64,000 nucleotides of DNA from Panopea generosa. Its lineage: Eukaryota; Mollusca; Bivalvia; Adapedonta; Hiatellidae. The position numbers and the translations under genes are program-made. This document shows positions 1-12,800 of the stretch, piece by piece (position 1 is the first letter of the stretch; every line of letters starts with the position of its first letter). The notes beneath the pieces are model-generated. The model searched no databases, was not told the origin of the DNA, and was given only the letters and a program-made list of their open reading frames with translations. The stretch is taken from positions 1,042,501 to 1,106,500 of the forward strand of contig CM055901.1 of NCBI GenBank assembly GCA_029582155.1. The letters are read 5' to 3'.

Positions 1-480
1 AGACACCATACACAATGTTTTGGTAGTTATTTTGTTATATTCTATTTGCTTTTTTCTTTTTATATTAATTTGAATTTGCATTTGAAGCCATATTCAACAT
101 ATTGCAAATTTATTATATGGTTTTATTGGTAAAGAAAGGAAAGACATTAGATAGGACAGTACCAGAAACACATGTTTTTGTGTAGATCAATGGTTCTCGC
201 TCTTCCATGACTAACTGGCAAACTTTCTTACAAAAAGTCTTTGAACTGAGCTGGGCTCAAGTCCATTACTCCACAGGTTGGAGATTAGTATAAGAAATTA
301 AGACACAGTTGAAACTTTTGTGCCATGAAGAAAACTTTAAGCATGTACAGGGGCAGGGGATCATCAAACACATTCATTTACAGGTATACAACTACATGAA
401 ATCGATAACTTTAAATGTATAATACGAGATGTGCGGTACAAAATACCATAAATTTATTGCCAATTATGTCATTCCTTTAT

Positions 481-516
<36 letters not shown>

Positions 517-2077
517 CAAACAATGAAAATAAACAGGATGAATGCAACATATAAACATTTATGGTCACCAAAGAGCAACATAACAGGGCGGATATCCAGA
601 ATGACGTACATGCAATGTGAACAAAACAAAATGGTTAGTAACTGATTGCTTATCAGTTGAGAGACTTAATACATAGAATATGAAAATTTATATTTGCAAA
701 GGCCATAAATTATGTCTTTCATACATCACTAAATGCCTTAAACAGACAGACAGAGTTGATGGTCTAATATTTGGGTTCATTAACATACTTAAGCACTTGA
801 ACGTTTAAGAGACAATCATTCATATTCTAAAAATTAACCTTATCCTTCACCCTTCATTCCAAAATACTTGCCTGGACAGACAGACAATGGGATAATCATA
901 TTAAACAAATTGTTCCACATTCGTGGCTAGGCTTGCAGGGTAATTCGCTGTTTGAACTTAAAACCAGAATTAATGTAGACAATCTGCAGTTGAAGTAAAG
1001 CATGTAAAGGCATTTTCTCTGCAAAGCCAATTATATATATAAAAACAAAGCATACAAAAAACACTTACTGAAAACTACCATAACCATTTATACTAATTAT
1101 TAATACTAATTGTAGTTCATAAAAATTTCTAATTTGTGAACATCATGTATTGCAACAAAGCATTGTTTTTCTAATTAAAGATTTGATATACAAGTATAAG
1201 CTGGTATATACATACAAAGGACAAAACGCACGTTTTATACGAATGAAAAGGATTTATATGCATGAACAAAATATTTTCACTTTAGTATAATCAGATTTAT
1301 AACTTAACCGGCTGTTCCCATCAATGGTATTATTGGAAAACAAAGTAGACCCAGATCCACCTGCGATGTATTCGCATTCTCATAAGATATATACATTGTT
1401 TGGCTCTCAGAAAGTTATTTTTTCTAACAATTACCTTCTAAATGATAATGGAATGATCCAAAAACATGGATGGAAGACTCTATTATTGAAATTCAAGTTA
1501 AGGGTTACAGGTCAAACTACTGAAAATTTTAGATAATAAAAATTCTTTATTACCCTTAGCTATATTTTTGGGTTTTTTTTAAATTGAAGAAATTACTGTT
1601 CACAAGAATCCAGTTTTTTGTGTGACTGTGACAAAACTAGCCATAACCTGTACTAGTCTTATATAGTTAAAGTATTTAATCCTTAAACGCAATGTTTGTT
1701 TTTGTCCTTTATTATTGACGATACACGCCTTTCTATACAAACATACCTCGCTCGGCTGACAGTAATACACACGCTATTGGGGCTAAATATACACACAACA
1801 CATTGATAGTACATAATAACAAAAATAAACATCAAATTTAAAATGTGACAGAATTAAGGTATACTAAGCAAATATTACATAATGTTATTGTGTGTGTTTT
1901 TTTTTTAACTTTCAATGTTTTGAAGGGTTGTTAATAGTTACTTGAGAGAAGTTGACTACATTTTTTCTCCAAAGTATTTTTTCTCCTTTGTAGGGTAGTT
2001 TAAATGAATAAAACTTTTATCTCTTTTGCTAGACAAAACCTGAAATAAAAATACGAAATAATCAAAAAAATAAATAC
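1..2077. other. Left-edge region, no coding exon recognised
   Basis: This stretch should be intron or 3' part of the SPATA6-family gene, because the last exon I can place (2078-2193) ends in a donor site pointing into it. I scanned both strands and found no convincing further exon. It is AT-rich and holds a TAA microsatellite and short poly-T tracts. The missing 3' exons either lie beyond position 1 or are too short or divergent to see. Confidence 0.4.
480..516. repeat. (TAA)n microsatellite
   Basis: About twelve uninterrupted copies of the trinucleotide TAA. Such a pure tract is expected to vary in length between individuals. It lies downstream of the last visible SPATA6 exon and has no coding role that I can see. 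Confidence 0.9.
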
Positions 2078-2193
2078 CTGCAAGATCTTGTTCTGGAAAG
2101 TGACCTTGACCTGGACAGAGATCTTGACCTTGAAACTGACCTGCTTCTGGCACGTGAGCGCGACCTGGAGCGGGATCTTGCACGTCTTGCTAT
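2078..2193 (-). CDS. SPATA6: Arginine/serine-rich exon of the SPATA6-family gene
   Basis: This 116-nt exon follows exon 3438-3340 in phase 0. It encodes an almost pure series of RS and SR dipeptides, beginning IARRARSRSRSR and ending in SRTRSC. The acceptor TTTACAG and the donor CAG|GTATTT are both present. RS-rich tracts are typical of splicing factors and phosphorylation-regulated disordered segments. I do not remember such a tract in vertebrate SPATA6, so it may be a lineage-specific extension. The DNA itself is a degenerate hexanucleotide-like repeat, so expansion by slippage is a plausible origin. Confidence 0.75.
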
Positions 2194-3812
2194 CTGTAAA
2201 GACAGTGAAATATATGGTTGATATAAGGCCTTACGATCTAAACTGTTACTCTATGCTACCCATTTCACTCATTGCTATAGAAGTTGTCATAAAGATACAG
2301 GGGCCCCATTTCACTAATCTAAATGTAAGTCATAAGAATTTCGTACAAACAAATGGTGACACCTTTGCGCAGTACTATTGCAAACTTTAGAAAGAATACT
2401 ATTCACTAAAGTTTATAAATATTTAATGATATAAGTGAAACAATAAATAAATTTATTTATTTCTTTCATCACTTCAAATTTTACACTACAAAGTTCCTAA
2501 AGTTATGAATGAAAGTAAAACGGGCCCCATGTATCTTGTTGAGGGAGAATGCCAAAGTAACAGTAATAAGTCCAATTGTTTGAGTGCACACACACACATT
2601 AATATTGGTAGTTTCCCAGTTAAGGTATAGGTAATCGAAAGAATTTAAATTTATTTTGACAATGACAAAGATTCAGACATATTGACAAGCAGCCAGTGTG
2701 ATAAATTAATCAATTTTTGATTCTGTTTAAACGTTAGCTATGTTTTTGCTTAGTTTTGTCAGAATGTTTCCATCAATTTCATTACAAAACATTTGACAAA
2801 TTTAAGTTTTTAATAAATACAGTACAAGTCCAATTATATTTAAGATATAGCAAATTAAGCAATAAAAAAATTATGCATAAACAAAAACTTAGAAATAAAC
2901 AGCAAAGTGGTGTAATGGAATAAAAATATACTCAAATTTACCAAAAAATAATTTTGTTCACTTATAAATCAATAGCATACACATTAAATATTTTCTGGGT
3001 GTCTAAGTCCAAAAAGGGCCATAACTGTGCCAAAATGCAATCCAGAGTTATAGTTCTTGTCAGTGTGTGTTCCACTGATGATGGTGAACACACATGCAAA
3101 GTTTCATTCACATCCAATGAGTGGTTGCATAGATATCTTAAACTTATACGCAAAAGTTTAACCTGGGTGTCTACAGACGACGATGCCTCCGACACCACTG
3201 GGGTCATGACAATAGCTCTCCTTGGACTTCATCCCGGTGAGTTAAAAAAACAGTACCTTATATCAGTGTTAATTTTATAACATAAAAATGTTTTCATTTT
3301 TTATTTCATTTCTGTTACAATGAATACAGTATCTATTACCTTTTCCTCTTCCAACGCATCTTCTAAGGCATCAAGTTCTATTGAGCGAGATTCTTTAATG
3401 ACAGTTTTGGTGGAAAATTCCAGCTTTGGTGATATGCCCTGAAACAAGAATTTAAATAAGTTTAATACGTACATTACAGATCCTCCTCAGAATATAAATT
3501 AAATTTTTTTTGGAATAAAAATTATGGAGACAAATATTACCATTTTTAGCTGTTTAGTAACAAACAAACAAACTGGTAAAATGCTAGGTTATAATTATGC
3601 CATCTGTGAAGGGATTGAAAAGTAAAAAGATTTTACCAGTATAAATAACAAGTTGGGTATAATCTTCAAAATATAACTAAATTTTAATTGTTATTATGAC
3701 ATGTATTTTTATAGTTAAAATGCATAACTAAGGCCATAATAAAATAATTGCTAGATTATCATCCCTGCCGCCCCCTAATTTTCATGCTGCACCGATCCTT
3801 TTTATTTTCATG

Positions 3813-3843
<31 letters not shown>

Positions 3844-6800
3844 CAAAAAAAAAAAAAAAAAAAAAAATTTTTAAAACAGAGTTGTCAGAAGACAACAAAG
3901 GTTGCTGATGGGATAAAACTCACCACCCATGCAAAGATTGAGATTAAGGGCAAACACCAAAACTAAATGCAAAAGCTTAACATGGGTGTCTACAGATGAA
4001 AATTTAAGTCCAAAAGGGCCATAACTCTGCCAAATTACAACCCCCGAGTAATGGTTCTTGTCTCTGTGTGTTCCATCGATTATGGTGAACACACATGGAA
4101 AGTTTCATTTATATCCAATGAGTGGTTGCATAAATATCTTAAGGTTAAACGCAACTAAATGCAAAAGTTTAACCTGGGTGTCCACATACGAAAAAATAAG
4201 TCCAAAAGGGCCATAACTAAGCCGAAATGCAACACAGAGTTATGGTTCTTGTCTGTGTGTGTTTCAATGATGATGGTTAACACACATGCAAAGTTTCATT
4301 CATATCCAATGAGTGGTTGCATAGATATCTTACGTGATAAAAAACTTTAACCTGAAAAATTAAGTAAAAAAAGGGCCATTACTGTGCCAAAATGCAACCC
4401 AGAGTTATGTTTTTGTCTCTGTGTGTTTCAATGATGATTGTGAACACACATGCAACGTTTCATTCATATCCAATGAATGGTTGCATATATATCTTGACTG
4501 ATAAAAAACTTTTAACCTGAAAAATTAAGTCGACAAAGGGCCATAACTGTGCCAAAATGCAACCTAGAGTTATGGTTCTTGTCTGTGTTTGTTACATTGA
4601 TGATGTGAACACACATGTGAAGTGGTTGCATAGATATCTTAAACTTAAACACAACTAAATTCAAAGTTTAACCTGGGTGTCAAAGTCCAAAAAGAGCCAT
4701 AACTATGACAAAATGCCATCCAGAGTTATGGTTCTTATCTCTGTAAGTTCCAATGGTGATGGTGAACACACATGGGAAGTTTCATTCACATCCAATGAGT
4801 GGTTGCATAGATATCTTAAACTTAAACACAACTAAACTCAAAGTTTAACCTGGGTGTCTTAAGTCCAAAAAGGGCCATAACTGTGCCAAAAAATGCAATC
4901 AAGAGTTATGGTTCTTATCTCTGTGTATTCCATTGATAATGGTTAACACACATGCAAAGTTTCATTGACATCCAATGAGTGGTTGCATAGATAAATGAAA
5001 CTTAAATGAAAAAAGTTAAACCTGGGTGTCTACAGATGACGCCGGAATCATGACAATAGCTCTCCTTGGACTTCGTCCCGGCGAGCTAATAATAAAAAAA
5101 ATAAAAAAATAAAATCCTCCCAACCTCCCCATTTTTAAGAAAAATTTGGATGATAAAAGTAGTACATAGTCTATCTAAAACTTAAGCAGGTGGAAAAGAA
5201 GTGAATAGAGTGATTGCAGCTCATGCCTGAGGTTTAAGGTTTGATCCCCAGCTCGAACTAAAGCCTACCAAATAACAACACTCAGTACAGGTTCTACCCA
5301 GGGAGTGGACTCAAAAGTGGTTCATAACAGCTTTGAGCTTTCTTTGCAATCAAGATCAAATAAATTAGTAAAAACTAAACTAAACACTTACAGGGAATGC
5401 TATCGATCTGGAAAACAGGATTTCTCTGGATGATGATGAATATGCTGGGCACAGGCTCGGATATGGGAACAGGAACTCTCTGGCGCTGCAGGAGAAGGAA
5501 GCCAGGCGCACAGCCCCGGCAGAAAAGTCAGAATATTGGAGCAGTTCCATAACCACAAGTTCATCTGAAAAATATTTAAATATTATTAAATTTATGTCTT
5601 TTTTTTTTAAAGGGATTATATTGGCAAGTAACACAAACACGCTGTTAATCCAGACTTTTCCTGTATGCCTTGTGCACAAAATAATGCTTATGTATTGACA
5701 TATAACCTTAATTTACTTGAAAGTTATCAGATTAACAGTTACTGTAATTGAATATTGGCCAAAACTTTAATACATCCTGCAATAAAGTATTGCGCAATGT
5801 TTACATTGAACTCCGTAAACTTCCCGATCAAAGCCTTCGAAAACGAGATCGGGAATGAGTCTTCACGATGTTATCCGATGATTGATCGGAAACCCAAAAG
5901 CGGTTCGTTTAAGATGGCGAATGTTAAAAAAACACACAAACGTGGCTTCACAAACCCAATGTTTGTAATAAAGAGGTTATGCAATTAGACACTTTAGACG
6001 CGTATATCTCTAAGTTTTAAGTGTATCTTCATGCGGTGCATGTGTGTATATGACAGGGAATTGACGGTAATATGCCAATATAATCCCTTTAAACATAATA
6101 TATTATAATTCTTTCACGTTAATTGGAAAACAACACTTACTATAAAATTCTTACCAATGTTAGAAGCCAGCTTTGCTCATTGACATTTGATTGAATAGAT
6201 TGAAATTGGGATTGCCAATAATGGACCATTGACCATGATATTTGTGTCTTAATAGTTATAACTTCAGGACATTTCATTTTGTATAAAGCTCAGACGCCAG
6301 TCCTCAAATATGTTAGTGGAGCATGTCGCACAGTGGTAGAGCACAGACCCTCGACCTTAAGTTTTCTTAAGTTTTTGGAGTTTACTACAGAATTTAACTA
6401 TTTGTTTCCATGGTAACAGAAAAAATATTGAAAATGAAAACTCCCTCATAGCAAAAGGGATTATTAAACCACTAGCAAAGTTATGGTGTACAGATTTGGA
6501 GTTGTGCTCTAGAAATAACAAATTTTGTAATTTTGGCTATTTGTTTCCACGGTAACAGGAAAATATTATAAGTGAAAACTCCCTAATTCAAAAGGCTAAT
6601 AAGTTGACATGTATGTACAAAGTAACACAAGGTAACTGTGAGCATTTCTGGAGTTATATGCATGCTCTTGAAATGGAGAATTTTGTAATTTTGAATATTT
6701 GTTTCCATGGTAACAGAAAAAATATTGGAAATGAAAAGTTTAGAGAAAAAAACACTTCTACACCATGTTAACATGCAGAGACAAACCTGTATAGAAGGTC

Positions 6801-9800
6801 ACCTCTATTTAGCAGCCACTTGCCTTAAACAGTCACATTTATTATTTTCCACCAACCAGCATTAAACAACCTGTCTTGAAAGGACACATTTGCTCCTTCT
6901 CTTGATTGGCTGCTTAAGACAGGTTTGACTTTATACAAAGTTTCATGAAGTTACCTTGAACGTTTTTGGTATTGTGCTCCAAAAATGCTTTTGAATGCAT
7001 GCATGAATGTGCTGACAAATTTTTGTAGCAGGGGATAATAATGATCCATGTGATGTTGAGTAGAAAAACAGACATGAGGCTTAAATTCATCATAAGGGAT
7101 GTATTAGATTATATTTATTTTTAAAATATATTAAAACAATTGCATAATATGTTTGGTTTGGTTTAAACATACTTTATTGCATAATTCACATAATAAGCAA
7201 ACAGGTTGGGCCACAAGTTCTAGCAACATACGTTACGGCCCTCCACTTTCAATATACAAATAACATTGGAATCAATATGTTTACTTGTTGTCCATTACAA
7301 TACAGTCAAAAAAATGATTTTTGATATTCTATAAATAGTTGTTTTCAAAAATATTGATAAAGTCTTGCCAAATGTGTTCAGCGTATTAGTATTTCAAAAT
7401 ATTTTTACCTTTTGTATATCTATATAAGACTTTTACAACAATGATGTCATTATCAATATATTATGATTACAATCATTATACAATTCATCAAGATTTTATT
7501 ACATTATTTACCTCTGGTATATATTTCAATTTTCATACCGAGCTGGTTACTAAGCATTTCAAAACAACTATTGATTTGTTATGACTTTTCAAATCGTAAA
7601 TGTAAACCCCAATGAACAAATTATAAAGGAGTGAACCATTATAAATTTTTAACATATTCTAGTATTACATACCAATGGCTGGCCTATTGATGGCAAACAC
7701 AAAGTGTACTTTATACCAATAATTGATATTTTAATACTTGGTCACAGGGAAAGTTAACATACTTAGTATACATGAACTGTCAATATTTATCCGCTTGAGG
7801 TCATCAGTAATATTATTTATCTACTGTTTACCCTGATGCAGAATTTCAGAAGTGAAATATATAAATTAGGCATTTCTCCAGATAAGTTTTTCTACGATTG
7901 AGTATTTTAATCCTTAAATTTGAATGCAATGCTTATTTTCAAAATGTTAACGGTAAAAATGAACATTTTAATCAAAGTGCAATTTAAAATTTATAAACCA
8001 ATCAACATTGAAGTTGTCAGTATTCAATGCTTATTTTACCACTCACTTTAAATTCCAATGCTTTATTCAAATATTTCAAAGCTTAAATACCCCTCAAACA
8101 GAGATTAACTGGAACACTGAACTGGTTTGATTATGTCTTTTTTTTAAGAATGTTGAATTATATATGAAATATATTTAAACAAAATCCAAATATGGCTCAT
8201 TAAAAAAAAATTTGGGATAAAAGGCTAAAACATGTTATATTGCATGTCTTTGTATACCTAGATATCAGCAAACATCTATTTTCAGTCTTGATTGTTGTGG
8301 CAGATTTAAATTTCATTCCGAGGTGTAGGATGGGTTTTAGCACATTTTTAATATGTTGGGGTGTCGGGTAAAGGGGAGGGAGTATTTCATGAATTTTTAG
8401 GCATAGGAAGCTACCTCCGCTAGTTTTATTATACACCAAATACTTACTTATATACAAGTGAAATTTCATCCATGTCTAAGTCGTTACTCTTGTATAATGG
8501 TTTTGAAAAATGTATAACTATGTAGGAGTAGTTTAAGCAGTGACATGCTGATACTCAGGCCTATATAAGTGATTATATAGTTTCAAATTGGTCAATTTAT
8601 TGATTCAACAACTGTCACTTTGGCCCAAGTCTGTTACAGGTCACTGACCAGTATGACAAGTCTAAACATCTATTAACCGGCCAATACGAAATCATTTCAT
8701 TTATGGCAATTAATAATCTGAGGCCCTGGTTTCACAAAACTATTACCAGGTAAAGTCTTTTATTTTACTTAACTCAACTAACTTGCTCAATTTCTGACTT
8801 GAGTAAGATAAAAATAGTGAACTCAATACTGTGCTTAAATATGGAGTTGAGTATGTTATTTTGAGGAAGCTAAAGCGCACCCTCAAAGTAAACAAGAGCT
8901 GTTGATAAGACAGCACCCGACTATTCCAATGCAATAGTAACAATTTGATTGAGACTGTTGATATATCCTAGCAAACAAGAGTTATCTAACTTACTAAATT
9001 GCAATCCTTTGTATGAAGTTTCAATCAAAAACATGCAGTGGCTGCTGAGTTAGAGAATTTTTTAGTCAAACAAAGGCTATAATTTGCAAAAAAATAAGGC
9101 AAGAGTTATCTCACTTCATTAATTTAGCTGGTTTCATGACTACAAAGCCAAACATAAACTTTCAGTCAAATACATTGAGTGGTTGTTGTGATATGTACTT
9201 GATGGTACTTGCATGCAAAACTTTAAACAAGGTGTGACACATAAAACAATTATCTGCGTCTCAGTCAATACTTTCTTGCTTTGGGTCAAAAGTCATTTTC
9301 TTTGAATAAATAATTTTAACCATTGACCACTTAAAAGGTAGATAGTGAGTTACAATTAAAAAGGTGAGTAAGGAAGTCATATTAGATACAAATGTATTAA
9401 AAGTTTTTCACCTCTCTTCATTCATACTTTCACTGCATTTTTTAACAGAGGTGTGAAAAGTATATTCAATTTTTTTTTTCGTAGCCTTTGTATGTCTGTT
9501 CTCCGCTAACAAATTCAACTATAAGGGATACATTCCTAACCTTCACATATTCTCTGACTTAACTATTCAAAATACAATGTCACTAGTAATTAGCTACAAC
9601 CTGGATCCACTCTTGATCAAAACAACGTCATCAACGCCATTACGTATACAACCTGATGTCATTATATAAACATATCAGTTGTGGAAAATGGTTTAATTGT
9701 ATTTTAGCGTTAAAAAAGTGGTGTCTCAGTGTCAGATTCAATTTACAGAATATAATAAACAGTTCATTTTAACTGTTGTTTTATTGAGTAGAGCAAATGG

Positions 9801-12800
9801 AGTTTGAATAGAATATCAGCACAAGAACGGAAGAACGTTTCATTTGAACTTTTGACTCGGTAACTGGGTGAAGCATTCATGATGATATATATAATAACAC
9901 TCTTTAATTCTTCGAATAGTCAAGCTAATAAATGACTCAAATACATTGTATGTCCAACTTTCGACGATTGTCTTGAATGCTTGTGCCAATGAGAACCAAC
10001 TGAGAGGGTGTTTAGTGATCAGTTGAGAACGTTAGCGATCTTAAATTCAAAGATTAGTTAGCTCACGAGTAATTAGTATTTTTGTGAAACTGTGGCTAGA
10101 ACTAGTTATCATGATTGGCTCTCCTGGCTCAAGTTCATATTCAAATTGATTTTTCATATTGGTTCAGATTGGCCAAGTCCACAAAAATTCTCTTCAGCAA
10201 GGCATAATAAATAATCATAAATAATACAAACCATCGAGAAACTCTGCGACATCCGATGGATCCAGGGCTGTGTAGTATGTCTGTAACAAAATACAAAGAT
10301 GGTTATACAGAAAGTAACAAAGACAAACTTTATATCATTAAATGGTTGGTTCAACTCTTTTAAATTTAAAGATAAATATGTGACACAGGCAGTACATGCC
10401 ACACATGCAGTAATATGTAGTAGCTAGCTATATCACAGTTGGGGATTTCTGTAAATAGATATGTCTACATACACATGTACATAGTCACTATTGTCTCTCC
10501 ACAGAGTTATAGCTTTTGTTGCAAATAATTGAAAGAGTTATGCACATGGGGACTGGGGGTTTGGTGCAGGGATCAGTTTGAATCCAAAGACGGTGTTGAG
10601 TATACCGATTTTCTTGGTAATTAGTTTGATTAAATCAGTGGAGATTTCTGGTATGAGATGTCTAGCTGATGTTTATGTGTCGTCGATATAACTGGCTCTT
10701 CATAAAGTTTAATTATCTTTTGTGGTGACATTGGTAGGGCATGTTTTACTTAGCACAAAAGAATTGTGGGTTCAATTCAAATCTGATTGTTTTCCCAATA
10801 ATTTTTCTAGTCTGAAACAGAGTGTAAGGAAGTAGACGTAGTCATCAATATCCCCTGCCATGGGGTATTTTACTTAAAGATGTTTCAAGTTCTGAAACTT
10901 AAAAATGAAAATTATTCGCAAAAAAAGGCACAATTACGCTATTATAAATTAATTGCTAGATTATTGTCCAAATTTTTCTTAAAAACAGGGAGGGTGGGAT
11001 GATTTTTTTAAAAAAATTTTATGAAAATAAAAAGGATCGGGGCAGCATGATAAATTAGGGGGTGGGCAGGGATTATAATCTAGCAATTAATTTATTATGG
11101 CCTTACTAAACCACTCAATTTTTTAGTTGTACTCCTGAAAGGAAGAATTTTGTAATTTTGGCTTATTGTTTCCATGGTAACAGAAAAAATATTGAAAATG
11201 GAATCTACCCCATAACATTTAAAGGCACTACTTGACCACTAATTTTATATTTGTACAAAGTTTTGTGAAATTATCTTCTAAAGGTTTTTGAAGATATGAG
11301 AATTTTGTAATTTTGGATATTTGTTTCCAAGGTAACAGAAAATATATTTGAAATGAAAATTTCCTCACTCCAAATGGCACAACTGAAGCACAAAATTGAA
11401 ATGTATACAAAGTTTCCTGAAGATACCTTGAATGGTTTTTGAGTTATAAAATGGAAATGGCAAATTTTGGCTTTATATGTTTCCATGATCAAAGAAAAAA
11501 TATTGAAAATGAAACCTTCTTTATAGCAAAAGGCACTTCTATACCAATAAGTTGACATACACGTGTACAGAGATTCATCAAATTTACTTGGACAGCTTTG
11601 GAGTTACATGACATTTTGTATGCACTGGTAATGGCAAATTTTGGCAACTTGTTCGCATGGTAACATGGTAGTTAACTTAAAATATTTATAATGAAAATTC
11701 AATCTCTCATAGAAAAAGGCACTACTAGGTTGACATGTGTACAAACGTTCTTGACGTTACCTTGAATGGACAGCATGAACACAAAGGCAAACGCATGGCT
11801 GGTGTAAAATTCAAATTTTCAGAGATAAATATAAAATGACATTGATATCCACACTCAAAACTTTAAGAACTTAATAAGTTTTGCAAACATAAATATATAT
11901 ACAAACCTTTTCAAATCTGAATGGCTCGTGCAAAATCATTGGGAAGACAGATGTGACATTGCGAGTATTTCTGTACTGGCCAAACAAACTGATACTCAGG
12001 TAAACGCCCTCCCTGCTTGGTAACCATACTCCAGGGGCGGACACCTAAAAGTAGATCAAATGATTAAATTAAATTAACAGTAACTGTTGTTTTACAAATT
12101 GAATTCACTTTTCACATTTTTATAGGGACAATTAATTTTTGTTTCTTGCAATAAAACAAAAATGCACAGTATCAGTGGTTCAGATAAGATAGAAAGGATA
12201 AGAAAATATTATTTCGAGCCAGAAAGACAGATAAAGAGGAAACGTAAGTTCCAGTGAACTTATGAACCAGCTGTTGGGCCATTCTAAATTAATTGCTAGA
12301 TTATCATCCAAATTTTTCTTAAAAATGGGGAGGGCGGGAGGATTTTATTTTTACTTTATATTTTAAAATTTTTGATGTTAATTTAATATTTTTTTTTTTA
12401 ATGAAAATAAAAAGGGTCGGGGAGGTATGAAAATTATGGGGTGTGTGGGGATGATAATCTAGCAATTGATTTATTATGGCCTAACTGTCTGAATCCATGC
12501 TTAGGTTCTAAGAAGTCTTGTTTCCCAGGAAGTTTCATGGGCATCATGAATAACACAGAAGATCAGAGAGATGACATTGGTACAACATTCTCTGCACATT
12601 TGACAGATGACTTTACACCCACCCCCTCTGAAGGACGGTAATATTGCCACTGTGCAGCACCGTTCCTTGCCTTGAAATATTAGGAACAGTGAGAGTGTAT
12701 TTGAAAAATAATTGTGACTAGACACCACCAATAACTGAACTCAGCCAAGTGGACTCTGGCTTTTAAAGCACTTGTATGCTAACCTCTAGACCACCAGAAT

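Noticed and set aside
2954..3280. A 108-codon plus-strand and an 81-codon minus-strand frame here, and similar ones at 45188-45464.
   Set aside because: They fall inside element A copies and recur wherever the repeat does. They are not preserved across the six diverged units at 3876-5088.
5380..5700. A plus-strand exon over 5394-5570, where the frame reads NAIDLENRISLDDDEYAGH.
   Set aside because: It has an AG before it but no donor at the right end. The minus strand has a proper acceptor, a GTAAGT donor, matching phase and clear SPATA6 homology.
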